Positions 37,552 to 47,356 of a stretch of 64,000 nucleotides of DNA are shown here, in pieces. Numbering within the stretch: position 1 is the stretch's first letter; every line of letters begins with the position of its first letter. The translations under genes and the position numbers were made by a program. This stretch comes from Chitinophagaceae bacterium (lineage in GTDB: Bacteria; Bacteroidota; Bacteroidia; Cytophagales; Cytophagaceae): contig JAQBNU010000092.1 in NCBI GenBank assembly GCA_028288365.1, positions 1 to 64,000 of the forward strand, in the 5' to 3' direction. Below the pieces are notes generated by a model. That model made no database searches, had not been told where the DNA came from, and was given only the letters and a program-made list of their open reading frames with translations.

Positions 37552-38370
37552 ACAGTTGTGTAGCTCTTCCCATTTTTCTTCTGGCAACGCATTTCCAGAA
37601 ACAAGAATTACTTTCAATCCTTTCATTTCGCAAAAACAAGAAGGTAATTCTTTCATGTTGTTTTCCTCGATATTTAAAAAACGCAGTGCATCCGCTTTGC
37701 ACAACAGCTCGTATGTTCCTTCAATCGCGGTATTATCAATAAACAATATTTTCAATTGTGGCTGATTGATGATCCATGTGCTCAACGATGTCAACGGATT
37801 GCCCGACAGAATAAGAGACTTCAACGATTTCAATAACACAGAAGAAGAAGGATACGTCGTCAGGTGATTGGCGTGCAGATCCAATTCTTCCAGTTGACGA
37901 CAGGTACCGATGTCATCAGGTATAGTGGTCAAATTATTTTCAGAAAGATCCAATACTTTAAGAGATGCTTGAAACAATACAGCTGGAATGGCATTCAATT
38001 CATTGCCGGCATACTGCAATACATTAAGTTTACGGCATTGATGAAACAAAGAGAATGGAATAGAATCAATGTGATTGTTTGAAATGTTCAATACCCTGAG
38101 ATTTTTAAACTTTAGTATGGCATCGGGAAAACGTTTCAATCCTTTTCCTTCCAACGATAATTCACTCACACGCAAAGGGAATTTCACCGCTTCTTCCAGA
38201 GAGAAAAAGAGACTGTCATAGACATTAGTATCTTTGCTGCTTGTGCCATTGCCTACTTTAAAATTGACCTCGTCTTTGGTTTGCGCATGACTGCATATCG
38301 TGCTTGCAAAAAGCAGCCCTATACCAAATAAAAAAATAGTCTTGAACCTTTTGAGCAATTGAAACACCAT
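37528..38370 (-). CDS. Secreted leucine-rich-repeat protein
   Basis: 280 residues with a signal peptide (about 1-29, SHAQTK). At least six LRRs of the LxxLxLxxNxLxxLP type follow, such as LRVLNISNNHIDSIP, LKVLDLSENNLTTIP and LEELDLHANHLTTYP, ending at residue 280. LRR proteins bind other proteins; the partner is unknown. The TAA stop lies inside a hairpin terminator (see below). Confidence 0.88.
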   Translation of the reverse strand: MVFQLLKRFKTIFLFGIGLLFASTICSHAQTKDEVNFKVGNGTSSKDTNVYDSLFFSLEEAVKFPLRVSELSLEGKGLKRFPDAILKFKNLRVLNISNNHIDSIPFSLFHQCRKLNVLQYAGNELNAIPAVLFQASLKVLDLSENNLTTIPDDIGTCRQLEELDLHANHLTTYPSSSVLLKSLKSLILSGNPLTSLSTWIINQPQLKILFIDNTAIEGTYELLCKADALRFLNIEENNMKELPSCFCEMKGLKVILVSGNALPEEKWEELHNCLPDLQIR

Positions 38371-38382
38371 AGCAATAGGTCA

Positions 38383-38445
38383 TAAAAAAAGTGTGAGTTC
38401 GAGAGTGAGTATGGAGACAACACACTCACTTTTCAAACTCACACT
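38383..38445 (-). terminator. Terminator downstream of tRNA-Glu
   Basis: Two nested stems: AGTGTGAGTT/AACTCACACT (10 bp) outside and AGTGAGT/ACTCACT (7 bp) inside, followed on the minus strand by seven T. It starts just after the tRNA 3' end. Confidence 0.8.
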
Positions 38446-38451
38446 GTCATG

Positions 38452-38523
38452 TAGTCCGTACGGGAATCGAACCCGTGTTTCGTCCGTGAAAGGGACGCGT
38501 CCTAACCCCTAGACGAACGGACC
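38452..38523 (-). tRNA. tRNA-Glu (anticodon UUC)
   Basis: The minus strand from 38523 forms an acceptor stem GGTCCGT with ACGGACT, an anticodon stem CGTCC-CTTTCAC-GGACG with anticodon TTC, and a T-arm with GGGTTCGATTCCC. The discriminator is A and CCA is not encoded. About 72 bases. Confidence 0.95.
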
Positions 38524-38628
38524 ATGTTTCAAAATGGTGACGCAAAGGTATGAGTTTATTCTATATCAGCCAAATATTTCTCTGAAAAAGTCCTAATATT
38601 ATTATTCCGATAAATTAGACCTGCGCAG

Positions 38629-38660
38629 TTTGACTTTTCTCTCGTGTATTTGTATGTTTG
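38629..38660 (+). promoter_or_regulatory. Bacteroidota-type promoter of the gap gene
   Basis: TTTG at 38629-38632 and TATGTTTG at 38653-38660 with a 20-base spacer match the -33/-7 pattern (TTG-N19-TANNTTTG) of the phylum. Transcription would start about 38667, about 44 bases before the ATG. Confidence 0.7.
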
Positions 38661-38674
38661 AGCCCTTATCGTGA

Positions 38675-39718
<1,044 letters not shown>

Positions 39719-39733
39719 TTGTTTTTCAATAAA

Positions 39734-39777
39734 AAAAAAGCTCCGGTAAATATTTTTATTTTTACCGGAGCTTTTTT
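39734..39777 (+). terminator. Strong bidirectional-looking terminator after gap
   Basis: 17-bp perfect arms with the core GCTCCGGTAAA/TTTACCGGAGC, flanked by A6 and T6, beginning 15 bases after the stop. Confidence 0.92.
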
Positions 39778-39838
39778 GTTTTACTCGTCAGTTTATTTTT
39801 AATTACTACTTGCAAATTTTAACTTAAACTAAATTTTT

Positions 39839-40459
39839 ATGATCAACAAAAAATTAATCCTTGCCCTTTCTGTATTTGTGCTTTCGCTTTCACAGGTGAT
39901 GGCTCAGAAAGTAGTCTCTATTTCAGGTGACATCAAAGTCCTTAAAGGAGAAACTAAATTAAAAGTAGAATACGATTTCAGCAAATTCATGGTAGGAAAC
40001 TACAGTGATGATAAAGCGTACGTAGCAAAGAAAAAAGAAGACATCACGAAGAAAGATGGCGCAGCAAAAGCTGACGAATGGGAAAAAGCATGGGAAGGTT
40101 CGAGAGAGACTAGATACCAACCAAAGTTTCAAGAATTGTTTAACGATCAGGCAAAAGACGTTCCTTCGATGATCAGCCCTGACAACAAAGATGCTAAATA
40201 CACGTTGATCTTGAAAACAACATTCATCGAGCCAGGTTTCAACGTAGGTGTAATGAAGAAACCTTCTTATATCAATGTAGAATACATTTTTGTTGAGACA
40301 GCAAATCCTTCTAATGTTGTAGCTAAATTCTCTGCAAACAACATCCCTGGAAGCCAGGTAATGGGCTATGATTTCGATGCCGGTTCAAGAATAGCTGAAT
40401 CGTATGCAAAAGCAGGTAAAATGATGGGAGGCTACATCAAGAAAAATTTGGCGAAGTAA
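39839..40459 (+). CDS. Secreted protein of unknown function
   Basis: 206 residues with a signal peptide (1-22, VMAQK). The middle is charged (Lys/Asp-rich, 60-100), followed by a beta-rich second half. No family recognised. It lies between gap and its own terminator, with a short leader, and is probably monocistronic. No T9SS sorting domain is visible. Confidence 0.75.
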   Translation: MINKKLILALSVFVLSLSQVMAQKVVSISGDIKVLKGETKLKVEYDFSKFMVGNYSDDKAYVAKKKEDITKKDGAAKADEWEKAWEGSRETRYQPKFQELFNDQAKDVPSMISPDNKDAKYTLILKTTFIEPGFNVGVMKKPSYINVEYIFVETANPSNVVAKFSANNIPGSQVMGYDFDAGSRIAESYAKAGKMMGGYIKKNLAK

Positions 40460-40488
40460 TTTTATACTGAGCTTAAATAAAAAAACTC

Positions 40489-40522
40489 CCGGTATGCATC
40501 GGGAGTTTTTTTATTTATGTAG
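40489..40522. terminator. Terminator after the 206-residue protein gene
   Basis: A 13-bp perfect stem AAAAAAACTCCCG/CGGGAGTTTTTTT with an 8-base loop. The A/T flanks make it functional on both strands, which fits the convergent gene to its right. Confidence 0.9.
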
Positions 40523-40576
40523 AAGAAATCTGTGACATGACTGTTCTGCTTGATTTTATTTTGCAGGGTATGGATA

Positions 40577-41137
40577 TTAATACTGTTCTTCCAATTCGTC
40601 CACGATGTATTTGGACCGTACCGATTTATCTATTTTAATTTTCACTTTTTTCATGGTTTCAAAATGTTTGGCAACGAGCGTGAGCCATTCTAACGCTGTC
40701 AGGTAACCAAAAACAGGATGAAGCAATTTACCTTGTGGTTTTTTGGCATCAATTTCCTGAGCGACTTTATAAATCAGTTTTAAGAATTTATACATTTCAT
40801 CTTTCACTCCTAACGCCCCTTCAGGAGCCTTCGGCGTGTAATCATAACCCAAAGTTGGCTTGATATAAAAAAGTCCCTTAGCATGAAAAAGAGCCCACCC
40901 TTTAAATGTCTTCTCGCCCGTATTGGAAACACCTCTTCCATAGGCACCATCCAATGCATTCTTCATGAAGAAATGATAAGAAACCTGAATGAGAGAATCA
41001 TAAACTTGTCCAATGGATAAGTCACATCCTTCGGGAACTCTTTTGAATTGAGATTTTGAATAATAATCCAACTCTTGTACCCAATGCTTGGCGTTCGGTA
41101 AAAAGTTATTATAAACCTCTAAGGCATTCTTTTCCAT
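40577..41137 (-). CDS. DinB-like (DUF1569-type) protein, unassigned
   Basis: 186 residues, mostly helical. The C-terminal LLHPVFGYLTALEWLTLVAKHFE resembles the last helix of DinB/DUF1569 four-helix proteins (HPxFGxLTxxEWLxLxxxH). A GWALFHAKGLFY segment is present in the middle. The metal-binding triad cannot be assigned with confidence. Likely a soluble cytoplasmic protein of unknown substrate. Confidence 0.55.
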   Translation of the reverse strand: MEKNALEVYNNFLPNAKHWVQELDYYSKSQFKRVPEGCDLSIGQVYDSLIQVSYHFFMKNALDGAYGRGVSNTGEKTFKGWALFHAKGLFYIKPTLGYDYTPKAPEGALGVKDEMYKFLKLIYKVAQEIDAKKPQGKLLHPVFGYLTALEWLTLVAKHFETMKKVKIKIDKSVRSKYIVDELEEQY

Positions 41138-41521
41138 AAATCTCCAATCAACAACCAGATCAGTTTAATATCATACAAAGACCTTTCCGGTTGTGGCTAC
41201 GAAATTAAACAGTTTTCACTTAATTAAAAGAAGGATTGCCTTTCTAAGTGGATAAATTCATAAAAGAGAGGATGAAAATCGTTACCGATCTCCATCCTCA
41301 TCCAGAAGTATAAAAAATATGAAAAAATAAGCTTTGACAGCTTGGCCACTAATCAAATATGTAATATTTATACGATAAATTAAAATTAAAAACCTATATT
41401 TTTTAAAAAAATAGCTAAATCCGATTCATTAAGTACTCATAAACAAAGATTAATGCTATTATAACAGAATTGAAACGGAGTAAATTACGGAGTAATAAAA
41501 AAAGACATTTATTGGTTAAAC
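41138..41521. other. Intergenic region between the DinB-like gene and the SDR gene
   Basis: 384 AT-rich bases without a supported gene. The hairpin at 41268-41299 is the only clear structure. Confidence 0.6.
41268..41299 (-). terminator. Possible terminator of the lon-porQ-hslU-SDR operon
   Basis: GAGGATG/CATCCTC (7 bp) outside and ATCG/CGAT (4 bp) inside, followed on the minus strand by TCTTTTATG. It is 220 bases after the SDR stop, so its link to that operon is tentative. Confidence 0.4.
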
Positions 41522-42256
41522 TCAAAAATTGCGCAAAGACAAGTATACCACATTTCTTATAGAAGCTTCATTTAGCAACTTCATCACTTTTTTAGCTGCT
41601 TCATCTGCAAGCATTAATTCTCCTGATTGGTATAAATCAACGAATCGATTTAACGATGGGAAATTTTCAATGGGCGCTTTTCTTATTTCTTCCTGCATCG
41701 GTGTATCCATCACACCAGGAGAAATAGAGTGAAAATGAATAGGCAAAAGCTGATGCAATTGTTCCTTTGCACATACGCCTGTAAAGCGGTCTAGCGCAGC
41801 TTTAGAAGCACAATAAGCAGCCCAGCCTTCCATGTCTTTTTGCGCCGCACCTGAACTGATATTGAATACTACCTTTTCTGCTTCCTGATCCTGAAACTGT
41901 TTGACAAAGACTTCACTCAATACCATGGGTGCTAAACTATTGATCGACATCACCCGTTGATAATGTGAAATGTTCTGATGGCCCACAAATGCCGTATGAC
42001 CAAGGCTTCCTGCATTATTTACAAGAACTATTTTTTGGGTCAAATCCGATACGCTTCTTAAAAAATCGTTCGCCTGTTCGTAAAGCTTTTCTGTATGCGC
42101 CAAGTCTATCTCGTAAAAATGAAATCTGGAATCATCTATATTGGGATCATGCCTGGAACACCCGTGAATAGTTAGTTCCCGCTGTGTAGAAAGCAACAGG
42201 TTAACAAGACTTAAACCCATACCTGAAGATACACCCGTAATAAAATAATGTTCCAC
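41522..42256 (-). CDS. Short-chain dehydrogenase/reductase (sepiapterin/benzil reductase type)
   Basis: 244 residues of a classical SDR fold. TGVSSGMG (7-14) binds the cofactor, NNAG is at 80-83, S134/S135 and Y148-x3-K152 form the catalytic set, and PGVMDTPM follows. The family resembles sepiapterin or benzil reductases, so an NADPH-dependent ketone reductase is the best guess; the substrate is unknown. It is the last gene of a four-gene operon with seven bases to hslU. Confidence 0.88.
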   Translation of the reverse strand: MEHYFITGVSSGMGLSLVNLLLSTQRELTIHGCSRHDPNIDDSRFHFYEIDLAHTEKLYEQANDFLRSVSDLTQKIVLVNNAGSLGHTAFVGHQNISHYQRVMSINSLAPMVLSEVFVKQFQDQEAEKVVFNISSGAAQKDMEGWAAYCASKAALDRFTGVCAKEQLHQLLPIHFHSISPGVMDTPMQEEIRKAPIENFPSLNRFVDLYQSGELMLADEAAKKVMKLLNEASIRNVVYLSLRNF

Positions 42257-42262
42257 GTAAGA

Positions 42263-43648
42263 CTACAAGATATATTGACTCATGTCTTTGTTCTTCACAA
42301 GACCCGATAGTTTTTCATCTACCAACTGAGGCGTAATGAGAATCTGTGAATGGCGTCCAATCACATCCGGCACATCAAATAATATTTCATTGAGCAACAA
42401 ACTCATGACCGTATGTAATCTTCTTGCGCCTATGTTTTCCATTTCTTCATTTGCCCGAAATGCTACGTTAGCAATGCTACGCAGCGATTCATCCGAAAAC
42501 TCTAATGATACTTCTTCAGAATAAAGTAACGCCTGGTATTGTTTAGTCAACGCATTTTTAGGTGCTTTTAGAATTTGATAAAAATCATCTTCCGACAATC
42601 CGTCTAACTCTACACGAATAGGAAAGCGCCCCTGCAATTCAGGAATCAGATCAGACGGTTTTGCTACATGAAAAGCTCCAGCCGCTATAAAGAGAATATG
42701 ATCCGTATTGATTACTCCGTATTTTGTATTGACACTGCTTCCTTCCACGATCGGTAATAAATCCCGCTGCACGCCTTCTCTGCTTACATCAGGACCACCA
42801 CCAGTACCCTTGCTGCGGGAAGCAATCTTGTCTATTTCATCGATGAAAATGATACCAAGGTTTTCAGCTTTTCTAAGCGCCTCTTCTTTCACTTCATCCA
42901 TGTCGATCATCTTAGATGCCTCTTCCTCTAACAAAATTTTCCTGGCATCTGCAATGGTCACTTTACGTTTCTTTTGCTTTTTTGGCATCATGTTGCCGAT
43001 CATTTCCTGAATATTCATCATCGCCGCTTCGTCCATAGCGCCTCCAATCATGCCGACTCCAGGACTTGATGATTGTTGAATATTGATATCAATCTTCCTT
43101 TCTTCCAACTCTCCGCGTTTCAGTTTTTCACGAAAAGATTCCCGTGTACGCTCGTTCAGGTCTTCGTCATCCGAATCAGAAGAAGAGAAGCCCGTATTTT
43201 TTTTCAATGGAGGAATCAATGCATCCAGAATAACATCTTCCACCATTTGCGTGGCCTTCTCATACACCTCTTGCTTCTTCTGGGCTTTCACCATGTGCAC
43301 AGATTGTTCAACCAGATCTCTGACCATGCTTTCCACATCTCTTCCAACATACCCTACTTCCGTAAACTTACTCGCTTCTACTTTGGTAAAAGGAGCATCG
43401 GCCACTTTGGCCAGGCGGCGTGCTATTTCTGTTTTGCCAACACCGGTAGATCCAATCATCAAAATATTATTGGGAACGATCTCTTTCTTCATTTCTTCAG
43501 GCGCTGTCATTCTTCTCCACCTGTTGCGCAAGGCAATAGCCACGTGCCTTTTGGCATTATGCTGACCAATGATATACTTATCCAGCTCCAATACAATTTG
43601 ACGCGGCGTCAGGTACAAGTTATTTGTATCTTGATGATGTTGATCCAT
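42263..43648 (-). CDS. hslU: ATP-dependent protease ATPase subunit HslU
   Basis: 461 residues. The HslU N-terminal TPRQIVLELDKYIIGQ motif, Walker A GSTGVGKT (66-73), Walker B with FIDEIDKI, the I-domain between about 110 and 240, and the C-terminal sensor region with IGARRLHTV are all present. It unfolds substrates for HslV. No hslV gene lies next to it in this window, which is unusual because the two are often adjacent. It sits between porQ and the SDR gene. Confidence 0.95.
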   Translation of the reverse strand: MDQHHQDTNNLYLTPRQIVLELDKYIIGQHNAKRHVAIALRNRWRRMTAPEEMKKEIVPNNILMIGSTGVGKTEIARRLAKVADAPFTKVEASKFTEVGYVGRDVESMVRDLVEQSVHMVKAQKKQEVYEKATQMVEDVILDALIPPLKKNTGFSSSDSDDEDLNERTRESFREKLKRGELEERKIDINIQQSSSPGVGMIGGAMDEAAMMNIQEMIGNMMPKKQKKRKVTIADARKILLEEEASKMIDMDEVKEEALRKAENLGIIFIDEIDKIASRSKGTGGGPDVSREGVQRDLLPIVEGSSVNTKYGVINTDHILFIAAGAFHVAKPSDLIPELQGRFPIRVELDGLSEDDFYQILKAPKNALTKQYQALLYSEEVSLEFSDESLRSIANVAFRANEEMENIGARRLHTVMSLLLNEILFDVPDVIGRHSQILITPQLVDEKLSGLVKNKDMSQYIL

Positions 43649-43657
43649 GTTGAATGC

Positions 43658-44728
43658 TTATCTGTTTTTTCCTGGGAATAGATCGCGGGTATTCACCACC
43701 AATCCAATGTAATTGGTACCACCCACTACGTGGTAGTACGCTCTCGTGAATGAGAATTCGAAACGTTTGATACGGATCATGAAACCCCAGGATATACCGG
43801 CCACACCGGCCTTGGTCTGCATACGAAGATCTCTCCGGATCAAGGCATTGTATCCTGCTCTAAAATGAAAATTTTTACTCAATAACACTTCTGTACCAAT
43901 CACTATGTGTCGAAATCCTTTGGACAACACACTTTCTTCTTTCTGTTCTGAAGTACCGTCAAAAGTGACTTGCTTATTCAAGGAAGGATCATTGTATGAA
44001 ATATCAAACTGATAAAGTTTCTGGGCAGTAACAGAAATGCGCACTGGTAAATGTGCCGGCTTAAATGTTGTCCCTAGCTGTACATCCAGAGGCATCGTGA
44101 TGTCTTCGTCCTGATTATAATTCTTGATGGGAAAGCCTATGTTCTTCACCACCAATCCAACAGAGAGTTGTTGCTTGGGATGTTTGAATACTCCGCCGAA
44201 ATCAGCGAGCACAGCAGCAGCATTGTATCCCGGTGAAAGTTGTGAAGCCGCAAATTTCAATGTGCCCCCAAGTGTGAATAATCCGATAGTGTGAGACTTA
44301 GAAGCGGACACAGCAAATTCATTAGGGTTGAAAGAACCCACAGACGTGCCGTTGGCAAGTGTCTGATCCATTTTTCCATAATTGAAATAAGACATTCCAA
44401 AAGACCATAAACCAGAGTCTTTGATGCGTGTCGCATATTGCAGGTGTGAATGAAAAATGCCAGCATAATAAGGATGAACAGTCATCATGAGGTCATGATT
44501 CATGGTATCCGATAACAAGGCGGGGTTTTGCCAAACCAGACCAACGTTACGATCGACCAGCGATACATTTTCCGAGCCTATGCCAGCAACCTGACTACTC
44601 GCAGGCAGTTGCAAAAATTGAAAGGCATCCTTTCCTCCTATTTGAGCAAATCCAGGAAGTGCACAAAACAGAAACAGGAATATACTTTTACTCAAAGAGG
44701 AAGCAGAAAAATGACTAAAATGTTTCAA
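43658..44728 (-). CDS. porQ: Type IX secretion system protein PorQ
   Basis: 356 residues with a signal peptide (about 1-28, GFAQI). Features typical of PorQ are present: the N-terminal GGKDAFQFLQLPASSQVAG, NPALLS, an outer-membrane barrel pattern through to the end and the final YIGLVVNTRDLF. PorQ forms the outer-membrane ring-associated part with PorU/PorV/PorZ that handles T9SS substrates. Ten bases separate it from lon and about nine from hslU, so it is transcribed with the two protease genes. Confidence 0.9.
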   Translation of the reverse strand: MKHFSHFSASSLSKSIFLFLFCALPGFAQIGGKDAFQFLQLPASSQVAGIGSENVSLVDRNVGLVWQNPALLSDTMNHDLMMTVHPYYAGIFHSHLQYATRIKDSGLWSFGMSYFNYGKMDQTLANGTSVGSFNPNEFAVSASKSHTIGLFTLGGTLKFAASQLSPGYNAAAVLADFGGVFKHPKQQLSVGLVVKNIGFPIKNYNQDEDITMPLDVQLGTTFKPAHLPVRISVTAQKLYQFDISYNDPSLNKQVTFDGTSEQKEESVLSKGFRHIVIGTEVLLSKNFHFRAGYNALIRRDLRMQTKAGVAGISWGFMIRIKRFEFSFTRAYYHVVGGTNYIGLVVNTRDLFPGKNR

Positions 44729-44738
44729 AATGATAACT

Positions 44739-47219
44739 CTATATTTTTTTTGACTCTATAACGCTCAAGTCCATTGGTTGTTTTACTTTTTGCTTTAAAA
44801 GTGCAATGTTCAACACTTGATTGGCATTTTCTACATAATGAAAGCTCATTTGCTTGATGTAATCGTCATTTATTTCCAAAATGTCTTTCTTGTTTTTAGC
44901 ACACAACACGATCTCTTTGATTCCGGATCTTTTGGCCGCCAGTATTTTTTCTTTGATTCCACCGACAGGAAGTACTTTACCTCGCAAGGTGATTTCACCT
45001 GTCATGGCCAATTTGTGCTTCACTTTACGTTGAGTAAATACAGAAGCCAGAGCCGTCAACATGGTGATACCCGCAGAAGGTCCATCCTTGGGAACGGCAC
45101 CAGCAGGTACGTGTATGTGAAGATCAAAATGATCAAATACCCTGTAGTCAATTTTCAGGTCATCGGCATGAGCTCTTAAATAAGAAAGCGCTGCGTTCGC
45201 CGATTCTTTCATGACATCACCCAATTGTCCTGAAATATGCAGACGACCTTTGCCTTTGCTCAAGCTGGCTTCGATGTATAAAATTTCTCCACCTACCGGC
45301 GTCCATGCTAAACCCGTTACGACACCTGCGTGTTCATCGTCTTCGTACAATTCTTTATCAAAGATTTCAGGTCCAATCATAGACGGAACATCCTCTGGTT
45401 TCACCAGGTGAGGATACTCTTGTTCCATAGCCACTGACTTTGCAATGTTACGCGTCAATGCACCAATCTTTCGATCCAGGTTTCTGACACCAGATTCTCT
45501 GGTATAATCTTCTATGATCTTTACCAATGCTTTGTCTGTGACTTTAAACGCATTCGATTCCAAACCGTGTTCTTCTGTCTGTTTCGTCACCAGGTATTTT
45601 TTGGCAATCTGCAACTTCTCTTCCATCGTATAGCCATTGATTTCAATGATCTCCATACGATCTCTTAGCGCCGGATGGATGGAGTCCAATGAATTGGCCG
45701 TAGCAATAAATAAGACTTTTGATAAATCATATTCTACTTCCAGGTAGTTATCAGAAAAACTATTGTTCTGTTCCGGATCTAATACTTCGAGTAATGCAGA
45801 GGCTGGATCACCTTTGAAATCAGAACCTACTTTATCTATTTCATCCAGTATAAAAACAGGATTAGAGGAGTTCGCTTTTTTAATTCCCTGAATGATACGT
45901 CCAGGCATCGCACCAATATAGGTTTTGCGGTGCCCTCTTATTTCTGCTTCGTCGTGTACACCTCCCAAAGCAATACGAATATATTTCCTATTCAATGCTT
46001 TAGCGATTGACTTCCCTAAAGATGTTTTACCAACGCCTGGGGGGCCATACAAACAAAGGATCGGAGCCTTCATGTTGTTTTTCAATTTCAACACGGCAAG
46101 GTATTCTAAAATTCTTTCTTTTACTTTTTCCAATCCAAAGTGATCTGTATCCAGGACTTTACGTGCACGGTTCAGATTGAAATTATCCTTCGTCGTTTCA
46201 TCCCAAGGAAGATCCACCAGAAACTCTACATAGTTCATGGATACAGGATACTCCGCGGCCATCGGGTTGAGACGCTCCAATTTTCTCAATTCTTTTTCAA
46301 AATGCTGCATCGTTATTTCCGGCCATTTTTTTTCTTTGGCTTTCATACGCAAACGTTCTATCTCCGCGTCACTGGATTCGGCTCCTCCCAATTCATCCTG
46401 TAATGTTTTGATTTGCTGACGCAAATAATAATCGCGTTGCTGTTGATCTAAATCGGAATGAACTTTTGATTGGATCTCCCGCTTCAACTCCAGCATCTGA
46501 ATGTCTTTATCCATCAAACTCATGAGGTGAGTGGCTCGCTTGTTGGTATCGTCAGTTTCTAACAGGGCTTGCTTTTCTTTGATGTCTGCGTTTAGATTAG
46601 AGGAAAGAAAATGAGTGAGGAATGCAGAACTCTCGATGTTGTTAATAGCAATTTGTGCATCCTGAGGAATCTCCGGATTAAGGCGAAGCATTTTCGTAGC
46701 CAGATCTTTCAATGACTGAAAGAGTGCTTTGTTTTCTGTCTTGTTATTTTTATCCGGATAAATATCTTCACGGTATTTAACACGCGCAGTGATGTATGGA
46801 TCTTCCTGCACCATCTCTGCTATTTCAAAGCGACGTTTGCCCTGAATGATAATGGTGGTGTTGCCATCAGGCAATACGAGCATGCGCAAGATACGCGCAA
46901 CCGTACCTACCTTATGTAAATCGGCCAATGCAGGTTCTTCTATATGTTGATTTTCCTGCGCCACAACTCCGACGATACGATCACCTCTATACGCTTTCTT
47001 AACTAAGCGAATAGACTTCTGCCGCCCTACGGTGATGGGCAATACAACACCTGGAAACAAGACCGCATTTTTCAAAGGAAGTATGGGCAATACTTCCGGC
47101 AATTCTTCCGTATTCATGAACTCTTCCTCTTCAGGAGAGATCAGTGGAATCATGTCGACTGATTCAGAATCTAATAAGCTTTGTATGTATGACAATTGAT
47201 CGATTTCTTTTTTCTGCAT
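44739..47219 (-). CDS. lon: ATP-dependent serine protease Lon
   Basis: 826 residues. LAN substrate-recognition domain (about 44-235), coiled segment, AAA+ domain with Walker A GPPGVGKT (392-399), and a Lon protease domain with catalytic S715 in KDGPSAGITM and K758 in GGIKEK. Typical length with a short N-terminal extension. It leads the lon-porQ-hslU-SDR operon. A palindrome AATGTCA-AAA-TGACATT at 47236-47252, just upstream of the start, could be an operator. Confidence 0.97.
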   Translation of the reverse strand: MQKKEIDQLSYIQSLLDSESVDMIPLISPEEEEFMNTEELPEVLPILPLKNAVLFPGVVLPITVGRQKSIRLVKKAYRGDRIVGVVAQENQHIEEPALADLHKVGTVARILRMLVLPDGNTTIIIQGKRRFEIAEMVQEDPYITARVKYREDIYPDKNNKTENKALFQSLKDLATKMLRLNPEIPQDAQIAINNIESSAFLTHFLSSNLNADIKEKQALLETDDTNKRATHLMSLMDKDIQMLELKREIQSKVHSDLDQQQRDYYLRQQIKTLQDELGGAESSDAEIERLRMKAKEKKWPEITMQHFEKELRKLERLNPMAAEYPVSMNYVEFLVDLPWDETTKDNFNLNRARKVLDTDHFGLEKVKERILEYLAVLKLKNNMKAPILCLYGPPGVGKTSLGKSIAKALNRKYIRIALGGVHDEAEIRGHRKTYIGAMPGRIIQGIKKANSSNPVFILDEIDKVGSDFKGDPASALLEVLDPEQNNSFSDNYLEVEYDLSKVLFIATANSLDSIHPALRDRMEIIEINGYTMEEKLQIAKKYLVTKQTEEHGLESNAFKVTDKALVKIIEDYTRESGVRNLDRKIGALTRNIAKSVAMEQEYPHLVKPEDVPSMIGPEIFDKELYEDDEHAGVVTGLAWTPVGGEILYIEASLSKGKGRLHISGQLGDVMKESANAALSYLRAHADDLKIDYRVFDHFDLHIHVPAGAVPKDGPSAGITMLTALASVFTQRKVKHKLAMTGEITLRGKVLPVGGIKEKILAAKRSGIKEIVLCAKNKKDILEINDDYIKQMSFHYVENANQVLNIALLKQKVKQPMDLSVIESKKI

Positions 47220-47235
47220 GCAAGATTAATTAGAG

Positions 47236-47252
47236 AATGTCAAAATGACATT
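47236..47252. promoter_or_regulatory. Palindrome upstream of lon (candidate operator)
   Basis: Perfect 7-bp inverted repeat AATGTCA/TGACATT with a 3-base centre, 17 bases before the lon start and in the divergent lon/OmpA promoter region. It does not match the CIRCE element. No regulator is identified. Confidence 0.35.
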
Positions 47253-47356
47253 TTTGGACTAATACTATGAAAGATTCAATATAAATATAATATTGCTATA
47301 TTATCCGCAAGACTTATGCCACCTCTAGGAAAAAGAGCGTAGATTTGCGTAAACAC

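Noticed and set aside
47340-47347. TAGATTTG as -7 promoter box of the PorE-like gene
   Set aside because: It would place the transcription start at the ATG and there is no -33 partner, so it is probably chance.
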